From positions 30,208 to 94,207 of the forward strand of contig JBEAMJ010000046.1 in NCBI GenBank assembly GCA_041166025.1: a stretch of 64,000 nt of DNA, written 5' to 3'. This stretch comes from UBA7672 sp041166025. Its GTDB lineage: Bacteria; Pseudomonadota; Alphaproteobacteria; Caulobacterales; Hyphomonadaceae. Position 1 is the first letter of the stretch. Every line of letters starts with the position of its first letter. This document shows, one piece after another, positions 42,844 through 50,216 of the stretch. A program made the position numbers and the translations under genes. The notes beneath the pieces are model-generated. The model was given only the letters and a program-made list of their open reading frames with translations, was not told where the DNA came from and ran no database searches.

Positions 42844-42971
42844 GATGATTTCTCCCGGCGCGGGCAAAGGGGCGCACGGGGAGTATGCGTGCGAGGGGAG
42901 CTGCTTCAAGTAGCGTGAACCGGGCTTGTCCTTCCTGGGCCTCCGTCCGGCGCTGGATTCGGCCCTGTGCG

Positions 42972-44402
42972 CTACATCGCGATGAAGTTGCCGTGGAAGC
43001 CGGGCGGGATTGCGTGCGGGATGGTGATCGTCGCCTGGACGGGGCCGGTGAAGTCGCGGGCGTTGAGGATTACGAGATCGGTCGCGTTGCTGGCGCGGTC
43101 GAGCACGTAACCGATCAGCCAGCCTTCGTCCTCGCCGCTGCTTGCGTGGGCTGGCACGAAGACGAATTCGCCGGGCGTCTTGCCCTTGCCGAAGTCGCGG
43201 ACCTGCCGCGTGCCGGCTTCGAGGTCGTGCTTGATGATGCGCGAGTCGGCGAGCGTGCCCGGATCGGGGACATCGGGGAGCGCCACGCAGTAGGCATAGC
43301 GATACGGCTTGCCCATGCGGCGCTCGTCGGGGCGCGGGAATTCCTGGGGGCTTGCATCGATCACCGTGCGGGTGACGCGCTTCGCCACGGGATCGATCAC
43401 GAGGCGTTCGAACGGGGTACGGACCGAATCCGGGCCGGTTGCGCCTTCGGCGAACATGGTCGCGTGCACGGCGGCATCCATCACGACCTTGCCATCCGCG
43501 GTCTCGAAGGCGTTAGCGGGGTGGAAGATGTAGCAAGGGTCGATGTCGCACCAGATGATGTCGCTGCCCTTGCCCTCGCGCGGGAGGAGGCCGATGCGTG
43601 CGGCATGCTTCGGGTTCCAGCGATAGGGGAAGGAATCGCCGGCGATGAGGGAGGGCATGGAGAACGTGACGGGAAGGTCCATGACGATCACATAGGACTT
43701 CGTGATCATGCAGTCGTGGATTGAGGGGCCATCCTGCACGGCGATCGGTTCGTTGCGGCGGACCCTGCCCTGCTTGTCCAGCACCGTGTGCCAGACAGTC
43801 ACTGGATCCTGCGGCACGTATGTAATGGCATGCATCTCGCCAGTGTCGGGATCGAGATGGGGGTGGGCGGAGAAAGCCTTGCCCATCGTGCCGTCGAAAT
43901 CCGAGAAGGTTTGCGTCTCTAGCGTCTCGCTCATCTCTGCTGGAAAGCCGCCAGCTTCGACGATCGCGAGAATCTTGCCGGCGTGGCCGACCACGTTGGT
44001 GTTGGGCGTGCCGCGGCCCTGCGGGCCGGGAACGGGTTGCTCGCGCAGCGCCTCGCTGATGTGCGCGCCGCGGATCCACCGATTCCGATACCACAGCGCC
44101 TTGCCATCCTTGAGGCGGACGCCATGCAGCATCGCGTCGCCGACGAACCAGTGATGCGTGGCGTGATTGGGTGTCTTCAGCGGGTTGGGTCCGTTGCGGA
44201 CATAGAGGCCGTTGAGTGCGGCGGGGATCTCACCGGTGACCTTGAGATCGGTGTAGGTGGCCTCCGCCTTGAGCGGCGTGTGGATGCCGGTGAGGTACGG
44301 GTTCGGCGTCTTCGCACGGCGCAGCTTGCGGTTGAGGCTGGCGACGCCCATGAGGCCGGTGGTGACGGTGCCACGGATGGCGGTTTCGACGGGGCTGATC
44401 AT
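42972..44402 (-). CDS. Carotenoid cleavage oxygenase family protein
   Basis: About 476 residues of the RPE65/CCO propeller family. Four iron-binding histidines are expected from FSAHPHLD, SIHDCMITK, YIFHPANAFE and the C-terminal PGFHGNF. These enzymes split a double bond in carotenoids, apocarotenoids or stilbenes. The substrate here is unknown. The ATG at 44402 has GAGGAA 7 nt upstream; one at 44429 has a weaker site. It diverges from a TetR regulator gene (117 nt), which probably controls it. Confidence 0.86.
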   Translation of the reverse strand: MISPVETAIRGTVTTGLMGVASLNRKLRRAKTPNPYLTGIHTPLKAEATYTDLKVTGEIPAALNGLYVRNGPNPLKTPNHATHHWFVGDAMLHGVRLKDGKALWYRNRWIRGAHISEALREQPVPGPQGRGTPNTNVVGHAGKILAIVEAGGFPAEMSETLETQTFSDFDGTMGKAFSAHPHLDPDTGEMHAITYVPQDPVTVWHTVLDKQGRVRRNEPIAVQDGPSIHDCMITKSYVIVMDLPVTFSMPSLIAGDSFPYRWNPKHAARIGLLPREGKGSDIIWCDIDPCYIFHPANAFETADGKVVMDAAVHATMFAEGATGPDSVRTPFERLVIDPVAKRVTRTVIDASPQEFPRPDERRMGKPYRYAYCVALPDVPDPGTLADSRIIKHDLEAGTRQVRDFGKGKTPGEFVFVPAHASSGEDEGWLIGYVLDRASNATDLVILNARDFTGPVQATITIPHAIPPGFHGNFIAM

Positions 44403-44502
44403 CGGGCGTTCCTCTGTTTCCTGGTCCATGAATTGGCGGTCCGGCGTCCGGGGCGGCTCGTATCGGCGCGGCGTCTGGGCTTCTTGCGTCCCGTCGTCGT
44501 CT

Positions 44503-44544
44503 ATGTTTACGCTGCTAACATGACAAGGAATGATAACAGTGTCA
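44503..44544. promoter_or_regulatory. Possible TetR operator between carotenoid oxygenase and tetR
   Basis: Two similar direct motifs, TGCTAACA (44513) and TGATAACA (44531), lie 18 bp apart across the start of the regulator, and TGTT-N9-AACA forms an imperfect palindrome at 44503-44519. This is a plausible autoregulatory operator but is only a by-eye match. Confidence 0.3.
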
Positions 44545-45104
44545 ACATCAAAAATGCAGGCGATCGCTATCATCATGGCGACCTGCGGGCGGCCCTTGTC
44601 GCAGAAGGGCTGAAACAGCTGAAGCGCGCACCCGCCGGGGCGCTGAGCCTGCGCGAGGTGGCGCGGAATGTTGGCGTGTCGGCGACGGCGGTCTATCGCC
44701 ATTTTCCGGACAGGGCGGCCCTGCTCGGGGCCCTGTCTCTGGAGGGCGATCAACGATTGGCTGACGCCTTCGAGAAAGCGATGGCGAAGGCGGAGCCGGG
44801 GCTGGATGCGTTCAATGCGATGGGGCGAGCGTATGTCCGGTTTGCGCTGGCGAATCCGTATCTGTTCCGGCTGATGATGTCGGCGGAGGCCGGGGTCGTA
44901 GAGCACGCCCAGTCCCGCGGGCGGGGCATGCTCGCGCGCGGGATTGCTGAGCTGAGTGGTGCGAACACGAGCAAGGCGCTGCAGGACGTGCGGCAGCTGC
45001 GCGCCTGGTCGATGGTGCACGGGCTCGCCTTGCTGATGCTCGATGGCCTGGTTCCGGCCGATGACAGTTTGATCGAGCGTGTCGTCGACGCTGACGTGTT
45101 GTAG
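44520..45104 (+). CDS. TetR/AcrR-family regulator
   Basis: 194 residues with an N-terminal HTH (GALSLREVARNVGVSATAVYRHFPDRAALLGAL split across helices 2-4) and a C-terminal ligand domain of the WHG type (YVRFALANPYLFRLMMS, LRAWSMVHGLALLMLDG). It probably represses the divergent carotenoid oxygenase gene and itself. It precedes the kinase-TIR gene by 38 nt on the same strand, so the two may share a transcript. Confidence 0.85.
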   Translation: MTRNDNSVNIKNAGDRYHHGDLRAALVAEGLKQLKRAPAGALSLREVARNVGVSATAVYRHFPDRAALLGALSLEGDQRLADAFEKAMAKAEPGLDAFNAMGRAYVRFALANPYLFRLMMSAEAGVVEHAQSRGRGMLARGIAELSGANTSKALQDVRQLRAWSMVHGLALLMLDGLVPADDSLIERVVDADVL

Positions 45105-45142
45105 GCTGTCGATTTGGTGTACCACTCGCAGCGGCGAGGGAC

Positions 45143-46717
45143 GTGCGCGTGATCAACTGGTTCGGCAAACCCGGGAAGCCGAAGATGGACGGCGAGGCGG
45201 CGACGATCGTGCTGCCGCCGGCCGCGCCTGCTGGCACGGGAGTGGACGATGACCGCACGATCATCATGCGGGCCTCGCCGCCGACGCTGATTGCCGGCGC
45301 GCCCAGGGCCGCGCCGCAAACGCTCAACGCGTTCGATGCGGCCACGATGCTGGCGGCGCCTGGGGTGGACGTTTCGGCGGCGACGATCGTCTGGAACGCG
45401 GCGCCCAATGCGCCGGGCCATCCCGATCTGCCGCTGCCGCCGGGAACGGTGCTGAACCAGCGCTATGAGGTCATCAAGCCGATCGGGCGGGGCGGATTCT
45501 CCTACGTCTATCTCTGCCAGCACGTGCGCAACGGGCGGCTGAATGCGGTCAAGGAGGCCTATGGCGCCGGATGCGGCCGCGCCGCCGCGCAGGTCATCGG
45601 CGCGCCTTCGGAGCTTGGGGCGGCGAAGGAGGCGCTGCTGCGTGAAGTGTCGGCGATCTCGCGGCTGAACCATCCCGGCGTCGTGCGGTTCGAGGATGTG
45701 TTCGAGGCCAACGGCACACTGTGCTTTGCGATGGATTTCGTGGAGGGCGAGCCGCTGTCTGCCGTGCTCGGACGGCGGCGCGGCGTATCAGTCGAGACAT
45801 TCGGCGGGGTGGCGGAGAGGCTACTGGACGCAGTCGAGGCGCTGCATGGCGCCGATGTGCTGCATGGCGACATCAAGCCGGCCAACATTATCGTGCGGCA
45901 GGACAAATCGCTTGTGCTGATCGACTTCGGCACGGCGGCGCGATTGTCCGACCTGCACTATGCCGAAGCCATTGTGACGCCGGGCTTCTCCGCGCCGGAG
46001 CGGTATCGGGCGGGCGCGGACGTGGGGGCATGGTCGGATGTCTACTCGTGCGCGGCGACGCTCGCGGCGGCCATGGCCGGCGCCCCGCCGCCTGATGCGC
46101 GCGGGATGACGGCGGAGGCGATGGCCGCCTTCCTCGCGACGGCGCAGTTCCGCATGCCGAGGCAGGCGCGCTGGCTGGCAGGCCTTGAGCGTGGGCTTGC
46201 CGATGCGGTCGACACGCGCAGCAGCAGTGTTGGCGAACTGCGTGCGGCGATGGGGTTTGCGGTCCGCGCGGCGCCGGTCGAGGCGCCGACCGAGGCGCGG
46301 AATGACGGATCGTCAGTGTTCATCTCCTACTCGCACCGCGACGGCGAAGCGGTCGAGGCTTATGTGCGCGCGATCCAGCGGCTCGGCGGCGGCGTTTGGA
46401 TCGATCGAAAGGGCATCCAGCCGGGCTCGCGCGCCTGGGCGGCGGAGATTCTCAAGGGCATGCGTGGGGCGCAGGCCGTGTTGCTCTTCAGCTCGGCCAA
46501 CTCAATGGCGTCGGAGAACGTTAAGGAGGAGATCTATCTCGCCAAGGAGCTGAAGAAGCCGATCGTCGTTGCGCGGCTCGACGATGCGCCTTTCAGCGAC
46601 GATGTGCTGCTGTTCCTGACGCGCACGCAGCACATCCCTGCGACCACAATGCCGGCGCCTGATTTCGGGGCGGCAGTGATCCAGGCGCTCAATAGCCAGC
46701 AGGCGCAGGCAGCCTAA
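45143..46717 (+). CDS. Ser/Thr protein kinase fused to a C-terminal TIR domain
   Basis: 524 residues. The N-terminal linker (1-100) has four Thr-hydrophobic motifs: AATIV (19), RTII (38), ATML (67) and AATIV (79). The kinase domain (about 107-365) is intact by motif: GRGGFSYVY (115-123), AVKE with Lys137, Glu168, HGDIKPAN (Asp243), DFG (261) and APE (284). HGD marks a non-RD kinase. The TIR domain (390-515) has VFISYSHRD, WIDRKGI and SENVKEEIYLA, where Glu462/463 may be the NAD-cleaving Glu. No transmembrane segment is seen, so it should act in the cytoplasm. The start may be the GTG at 45143 or 45149. Confidence 0.85.
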   Translation: MRVINWFGKPGKPKMDGEAATIVLPPAAPAGTGVDDDRTIIMRASPPTLIAGAPRAAPQTLNAFDAATMLAAPGVDVSAATIVWNAAPNAPGHPDLPLPPGTVLNQRYEVIKPIGRGGFSYVYLCQHVRNGRLNAVKEAYGAGCGRAAAQVIGAPSELGAAKEALLREVSAISRLNHPGVVRFEDVFEANGTLCFAMDFVEGEPLSAVLGRRRGVSVETFGGVAERLLDAVEALHGADVLHGDIKPANIIVRQDKSLVLIDFGTAARLSDLHYAEAIVTPGFSAPERYRAGADVGAWSDVYSCAATLAAAMAGAPPPDARGMTAEAMAAFLATAQFRMPRQARWLAGLERGLADAVDTRSSSVGELRAAMGFAVRAAPVEAPTEARNDGSSVFISYSHRDGEAVEAYVRAIQRLGGGVWIDRKGIQPGSRAWAAEILKGMRGAQAVLLFSSANSMASENVKEEIYLAKELKKPIVVARLDDAPFSDDVLLFLTRTQHIPATTMPAPDFGAAVIQALNSQQAQAA

Positions 46718-46720
46718 GGG

Positions 46721-47995
46721 TCAGGCTTTCAGCCGTCCTGCTTCGAGGACGTCCTCGACTGTACGCAGCCCGGGCTTTGGCGAGGTCACCAGCACGGCCA
46801 TGTTGCCGGGGAGGTGTTTGTTGTCGAGCATTTTCTCGTGGGCGCCGGGAATGTCGGACCAGGGGAAGACCTCAGACATACACGGGTCGAGGCGACGTTC
46901 TAGCATCAGCTGGTTGGCCTGGCTCGCCTGCAGCAGGTTGGCGAAGTGCGAGCCCTGTACGCGCTTCTGGCGCATCCAGAGGAAGCGGGCATCCATGGTA
47001 AGGTTGAAGCCGGTGGTGCCCGCGCAGATGACGACCATGCCGCCGCGCTTCACGACGAAGACCGAGACCGGCATCGTCGCTTCGCCCGGGTGTTCGAAGA
47101 CGATGTCGACATCCTTATTGCCGGTGATCTGCCAGATGGCTTTCCCGAACTTGCGGGCCTCCTTCATGTAATCGTTGAACTCCGGCGAGTTAACTTTGGG
47201 CAGCTGGCCCCAGCACTTGAAGTTGTTGCGGTTTATGACGCCCTTAGCGCCCATCTGCAGGACGAAGTCGGTCTTGGAATCGTCGGACACCACGCCAATG
47301 GCATTGGCCCCGGCGACGGCACAGAGCTGAACCGCGTAGGAGCCGAGTCCGCCTGAAGCGCCCCACACGAGAACGTTCTGGCCCGGGCGCAGCACATGCG
47401 GGCGGTGCCCGAACAGCATGCGGTAGGCGGTTGCGAGGGTGAGCGTATAGCAGGCGCCTTCTTCCCAGGTAAGGTGCTTGGGGCGCTCCATGAGCTGGCG
47501 CGACTGCACGCGGCAGAACTGGGCGAAGGAGCCATCCGGCGTCTCATAGCCCCAGATCCGCTGTGTCGGCGAGAACATTGGGTCGCCGCCATTGCACTCC
47601 TCGTCGTCGCCATCGTCCTGGTTGCAGTGGATGACCACTTCATCGCCCGGTTTCCAGCGCTTCACGCGGTCCCCGACCGCCCAGACAATCCCGGAAGCGT
47701 CAGAGCCGGCAACGTGAAAGGGTTGCTTGTGACCATCGAAGGGCGAGATGGGTTCGCCGAGCGCGGCCCAGATGCCATTGTAGTTGACGCCTGCTGCCAT
47801 CACGAGGACGAGCACCTCGTCCGAGGCGATTTTCGGCGTCGGTACGACCTCGAGCTGCATCGCCGCCTTGGGGCGGCCGTGGCGTTCGCGCCGGATCGCC
47901 CAGGCGTGCATTTTCTCGGGAACATGGAAGTCGGGCGGGATTTCGCCGACGGCGTAGAGATCTTTCACTTCACGCTTGGTTGCGCCGTCTGCCAC
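46721..47995 (-). CDS. ccr: Crotonyl-CoA carboxylase/reductase
   Basis: 424 residues of the MDR superfamily. It reductively carboxylates crotonyl-CoA to ethylmalonyl-CoA with NADPH and CO2 and is the key enzyme of the ethylmalonyl-CoA pathway. Evidence includes AAGVNYNGIWAALGEP, HVAGSDASGIVWAVG, the insert CNQDDGDDEECNGGDPMFSP typical of Ccr, Rossmann motif VWGASGGLGSYAVQL, and the CO2-pocket region with FEHPGEATMPVSVFV. Sites upstream suggest regulation (48090-48132). The ecm gene of the same pathway is 2.2 kb away. Confidence 0.96.
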   Translation of the reverse strand: MADGATKREVKDLYAVGEIPPDFHVPEKMHAWAIRRERHGRPKAAMQLEVVPTPKIASDEVLVLVMAAGVNYNGIWAALGEPISPFDGHKQPFHVAGSDASGIVWAVGDRVKRWKPGDEVVIHCNQDDGDDEECNGGDPMFSPTQRIWGYETPDGSFAQFCRVQSRQLMERPKHLTWEEGACYTLTLATAYRMLFGHRPHVLRPGQNVLVWGASGGLGSYAVQLCAVAGANAIGVVSDDSKTDFVLQMGAKGVINRNNFKCWGQLPKVNSPEFNDYMKEARKFGKAIWQITGNKDVDIVFEHPGEATMPVSVFVVKRGGMVVICAGTTGFNLTMDARFLWMRQKRVQGSHFANLLQASQANQLMLERRLDPCMSEVFPWSDIPGAHEKMLDNKHLPGNMAVLVTSPKPGLRTVEDVLEAGRLKA

Positions 47996-48089
47996 GTTCT
48001 GTCTCCCGCCACGCCCCGGGCCTGTCGCCGCTTGTCCAGGTGAACGGCGCGTCCGTCAGGCGGGCGTCACATTGTCCAAGAGCGGAACG

Positions 48090-48132
48090 GATTGCAAGCA
48101 ATCTTGTTGCACTGCAATAAGTCGACCGGTCG
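48090..48132 (-). promoter_or_regulatory. Candidate operators upstream of ccr
   Basis: GATTGCAAGCAATC (48090-48103) and TTGCACTGCAA (48107-48117) are adjacent inverted repeats with TTGCA cores, reminiscent of the TTTGCAAA pairs bound by ScfR/PccR-type acyl-CoA regulators. CGACCGGTCG (48123-48132) is a perfect palindrome of the kind bound by TetR proteins. All lie 95-137 nt upstream of the ccr start. Binding is inferred, not shown. Confidence 0.4.
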
Positions 48133-48161
48133 GTATGGAACGACCCTGCGCGAAAGACGGG

Positions 48162-48347
48162 TCAGGCGGGACTTTCTGTCCCTTCCCCGGGCAGAGTTAG
48201 CTGGATTTCGTGCCCTGAGCCCGGGCATTTCACGCTTGCTTGCTGCACTGGCGCGGCGCGCGGGGCGGTGAGCCCCGCCAGCAAGACGAGCGCCATTGCT
48301 GCCACTCCAGCACCGAAGCCGATGATTGCACGGAGTGGAATGCGCAT
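48162..48347 (-). CDS. Small membrane-anchored protein, unknown function
   Basis: 61 residues: a single hydrophobic N-terminal segment (RAIIGFGAGVAAMALVLLAG) and a short polar tail with one Cys (VKCPGSGHEIQLTL). The ATG at 48347 has GGGGGAGA upstream, which supports translation. No family recognised. It lies upstream of ccr on the same strand. Confidence 0.5.
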   Translation of the reverse strand: MRIPLRAIIGFGAGVAAMALVLLAGLTAPRAAPVQQASVKCPGSGHEIQLTLPGEGTESPA

Positions 48348-48445
48348 GTCGTCTCCCCCTGGATCGCCCGCGCCATGGACAAGCGGCTGTTCGGCGGTGA
48401 GACGGTTGAGCCAGAATTTGGCGGCGCTAAGGCAGGAGACATTAA

Positions 48446-49348
48446 ATGACGGGTCAGGCCACCAGAGGACAGGCATGGGTGAACGGCGTGTTTGTGGCGG
48501 CCGACGAGGCGCGCATCTCGCCGTTTGATCGCGGCTTCCTGTTCGCAGATGGCGTCTACGAGGTGACGGCCGTCTATGCGGGGCGGCTGATCGACTTGGA
48601 GCGGCACCTTGATCGCCTCGAACGCTCGCTGCGCGAGCTGAAATTCGGGACGATGCCTGACCGGCGCGAGCTGAAGGAGGCGCACCGCTCGCTCGTCGCC
48701 AACAACAGGATTGAGGAGGGCTATGTCTACCTGCAGGTGACGCGGGGCGCCTATGGTGGGCGGGATTTCGTGGCGCCAGACCAGCCGCGCCTGACGATTT
48801 TCATGTTTGCAGAGCCGCGCGCGCTGATCGACACGCCGGCGGCGCGCAATGGTTCGCGCGTGGTGAGTGTGCCGGATATCCGCTGGGCGCGGCGGGACAT
48901 CAAGTCGGTGGGGCTGCTGGCGCAGGCGCTGGCCAAGACCGAGGCGAAGGCGCGGGGCGCGGACGACGCCTGGCTGGTGGCGCCGGACGGGTTCGTGACC
49001 GAGGGCGCCTCTTCGAATGCTTGGATCGTAACGAAGGACGATGAGATCATCACGCGGGCGATCTCCAACATGATCCTCGCCGGCGTGACGCGGCACACGC
49101 TGTTCGATTCGCTTGGGCAGAAAGGGCGCAAGATCACCGAGCGCTCGTTCACGCTGGAGGAGGCGAAGGCGGCCGCTGAAGCTTTCTCGACGGCGGCGAC
49201 GGGGCTGGTGACGCCTGTGGTGGAGATCGATGGCGTGAAGCTAGGCGATGGGAGACCGGGCAAGGTCACGCGCGAGGTGCAGAAGCTCTACTACACGGCG
49301 ATCGGCGCGGATGTGGCGAAGGTCGCGCCGTTCGTCAGCGACCGTTGA
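48446..49348 (+). CDS. D-amino-acid transaminase (class IV PLP aminotransferase)
   Basis: 300 residues. The fold-type IV signature includes ISPFDRGFLFADGVYEVTAV, the PLP lysine in RRDIKSVGLL, and the phosphate and substrate loop VTEGASSNAWIV. The DRGFLFADGVYE segment is nearest to D-alanine/D-amino-acid aminotransferases rather than IlvE or PabC, though these are hard to tell apart by eye. It would make D-Glu or D-Ala for the cell wall or degrade D-amino acids. A ribosome binding site AGGAG lies 7 nt upstream. Confidence 0.85.
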   Translation: MTGQATRGQAWVNGVFVAADEARISPFDRGFLFADGVYEVTAVYAGRLIDLERHLDRLERSLRELKFGTMPDRRELKEAHRSLVANNRIEEGYVYLQVTRGAYGGRDFVAPDQPRLTIFMFAEPRALIDTPAARNGSRVVSVPDIRWARRDIKSVGLLAQALAKTEAKARGADDAWLVAPDGFVTEGASSNAWIVTKDDEIITRAISNMILAGVTRHTLFDSLGQKGRKITERSFTLEEAKAAAEAFSTAATGLVTPVVEIDGVKLGDGRPGKVTREVQKLYYTAIGADVAKVAPFVSDR

Positions 49349-49438
49349 GAGTTCGACTACCGAATGGCATTGCGCCGGATCGTCAGCGATCAGGGCGGAT
49401 ACTTTCGGTGCGTTCCGAGGAATAGGTTCTACAGCGCG

Positions 49439-49605
49439 TTTTCCAGTTCTGCTTCGCGGCGGTCCCAGCGCACAGCGACGCGCCATGATCGTGGCGGGCA
49501 TTCGGCCGGCCGGTCCGCGCCAGCAGTGCAGGCGAAGGCGGCCCAGTCAAAGGCATCGAGCAGTGTGACCTTCTCCTGCCATCGTTGGCGGGAGCCTGCG
49601 TCCGC
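49439..49605 (-). pseudogene. Possible remnant of a small gene
   Basis: In one minus-strand frame the sequence is protein-like: ADAGSRQRWQEKVTLLDAFD, then WAAFACTAGADRP, then RSWRVAVRWDRREAELENAL and a TAG at 49441-49439. The frame is closed upstream by TGA at 49608-49606 and has no usual start codon, so it looks like the 3' piece of a broken gene. The rest of the 49349-49692 gap shows nothing supported. Confidence 0.3.
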
Positions 49606-49692
49606 TCACCCTCGTTACGCAAGCGATCCCTTTTTCGGGATTCCCATCGGCGCCTGTCGGGGCCAGTATGGGAGGCCGAGTCGGGAGAGCGC

Positions 49693-50139
49693 ATGGGCAG
49701 GCGGGTGGAGATCCTGGGCGAGAAGTTCGCGGTCTTGCCGCTGGACGAGACGCGATTCTTCACCCTGCCGTGCGTCTACATGATGGTGCACGAGGAGAAC
49801 GCGCGGTTCGTTGTCCACTATGTCGGCCAGACGGGGAAGCTGAACCAGCGCTATGCCAGCCACCACCAGCTCGCCGCGGCGAAGGCCCAGGGCGCGACCC
49901 ACGTGCTGGTGCTGGTCATTCGCGACGCGCACGACCGGCTGGCGTTCGAGACGATGATGCGCTGGTTCTACAAGCCGCCGCTAAACGCCGAGGCCGTGCC
50001 GACCCACATGCAGGGCTGGCGCGCGGCGATGTACTGCGCCAAGGCTGACATCGCCGAGCTGGCCCGAGCGGCGCACATGAATTGCGAGCGGGGACTGCTG
50101 CCACCGATGGCGACGCGGCCGGTGGCGGCGCGGGTTTAG
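49693..50139 (+). CDS. GIY-YIG-like nuclease-fold protein
   Basis: 148 residues. The GIY-YIG core is visible with the usual active-site set: LPCVYMMV (Tyr29), HYVGQTG (Tyr43, Gly45), RYASHH (Arg53), FETMMRWF (Glu86) and KPPLN (Asn98). The first motif is CVY, not GIY. Short stand-alone GIY-YIG proteins include repair nucleases and the UPF0213 group; this one has a different N-terminus and a 40-residue helical tail. Nuclease activity is inferred from the residues. The ATG at 49693 has GGGAGA upstream and is preferred over 49585. Confidence 0.7.
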   Translation: MGRRVEILGEKFAVLPLDETRFFTLPCVYMMVHEENARFVVHYVGQTGKLNQRYASHHQLAAAKAQGATHVLVLVIRDAHDRLAFETMMRWFYKPPLNAEAVPTHMQGWRAAMYCAKADIAELARAAHMNCERGLLPPMATRPVAARV

Positions 50140-50216
50140 ATCGCAATCGCCAATCCGCCTTGCCTCGGCGCGCGGTTTGCAGTTCTGTGCCTTCGCATTT
50201 GCAGCAAGGCAGGGCC

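Noticed and set aside
50140..50216. Cobalamin riboswitch before ecm
   Set aside because: The gap is only 77 nt and no B12-box-like sequence or fold was seen.
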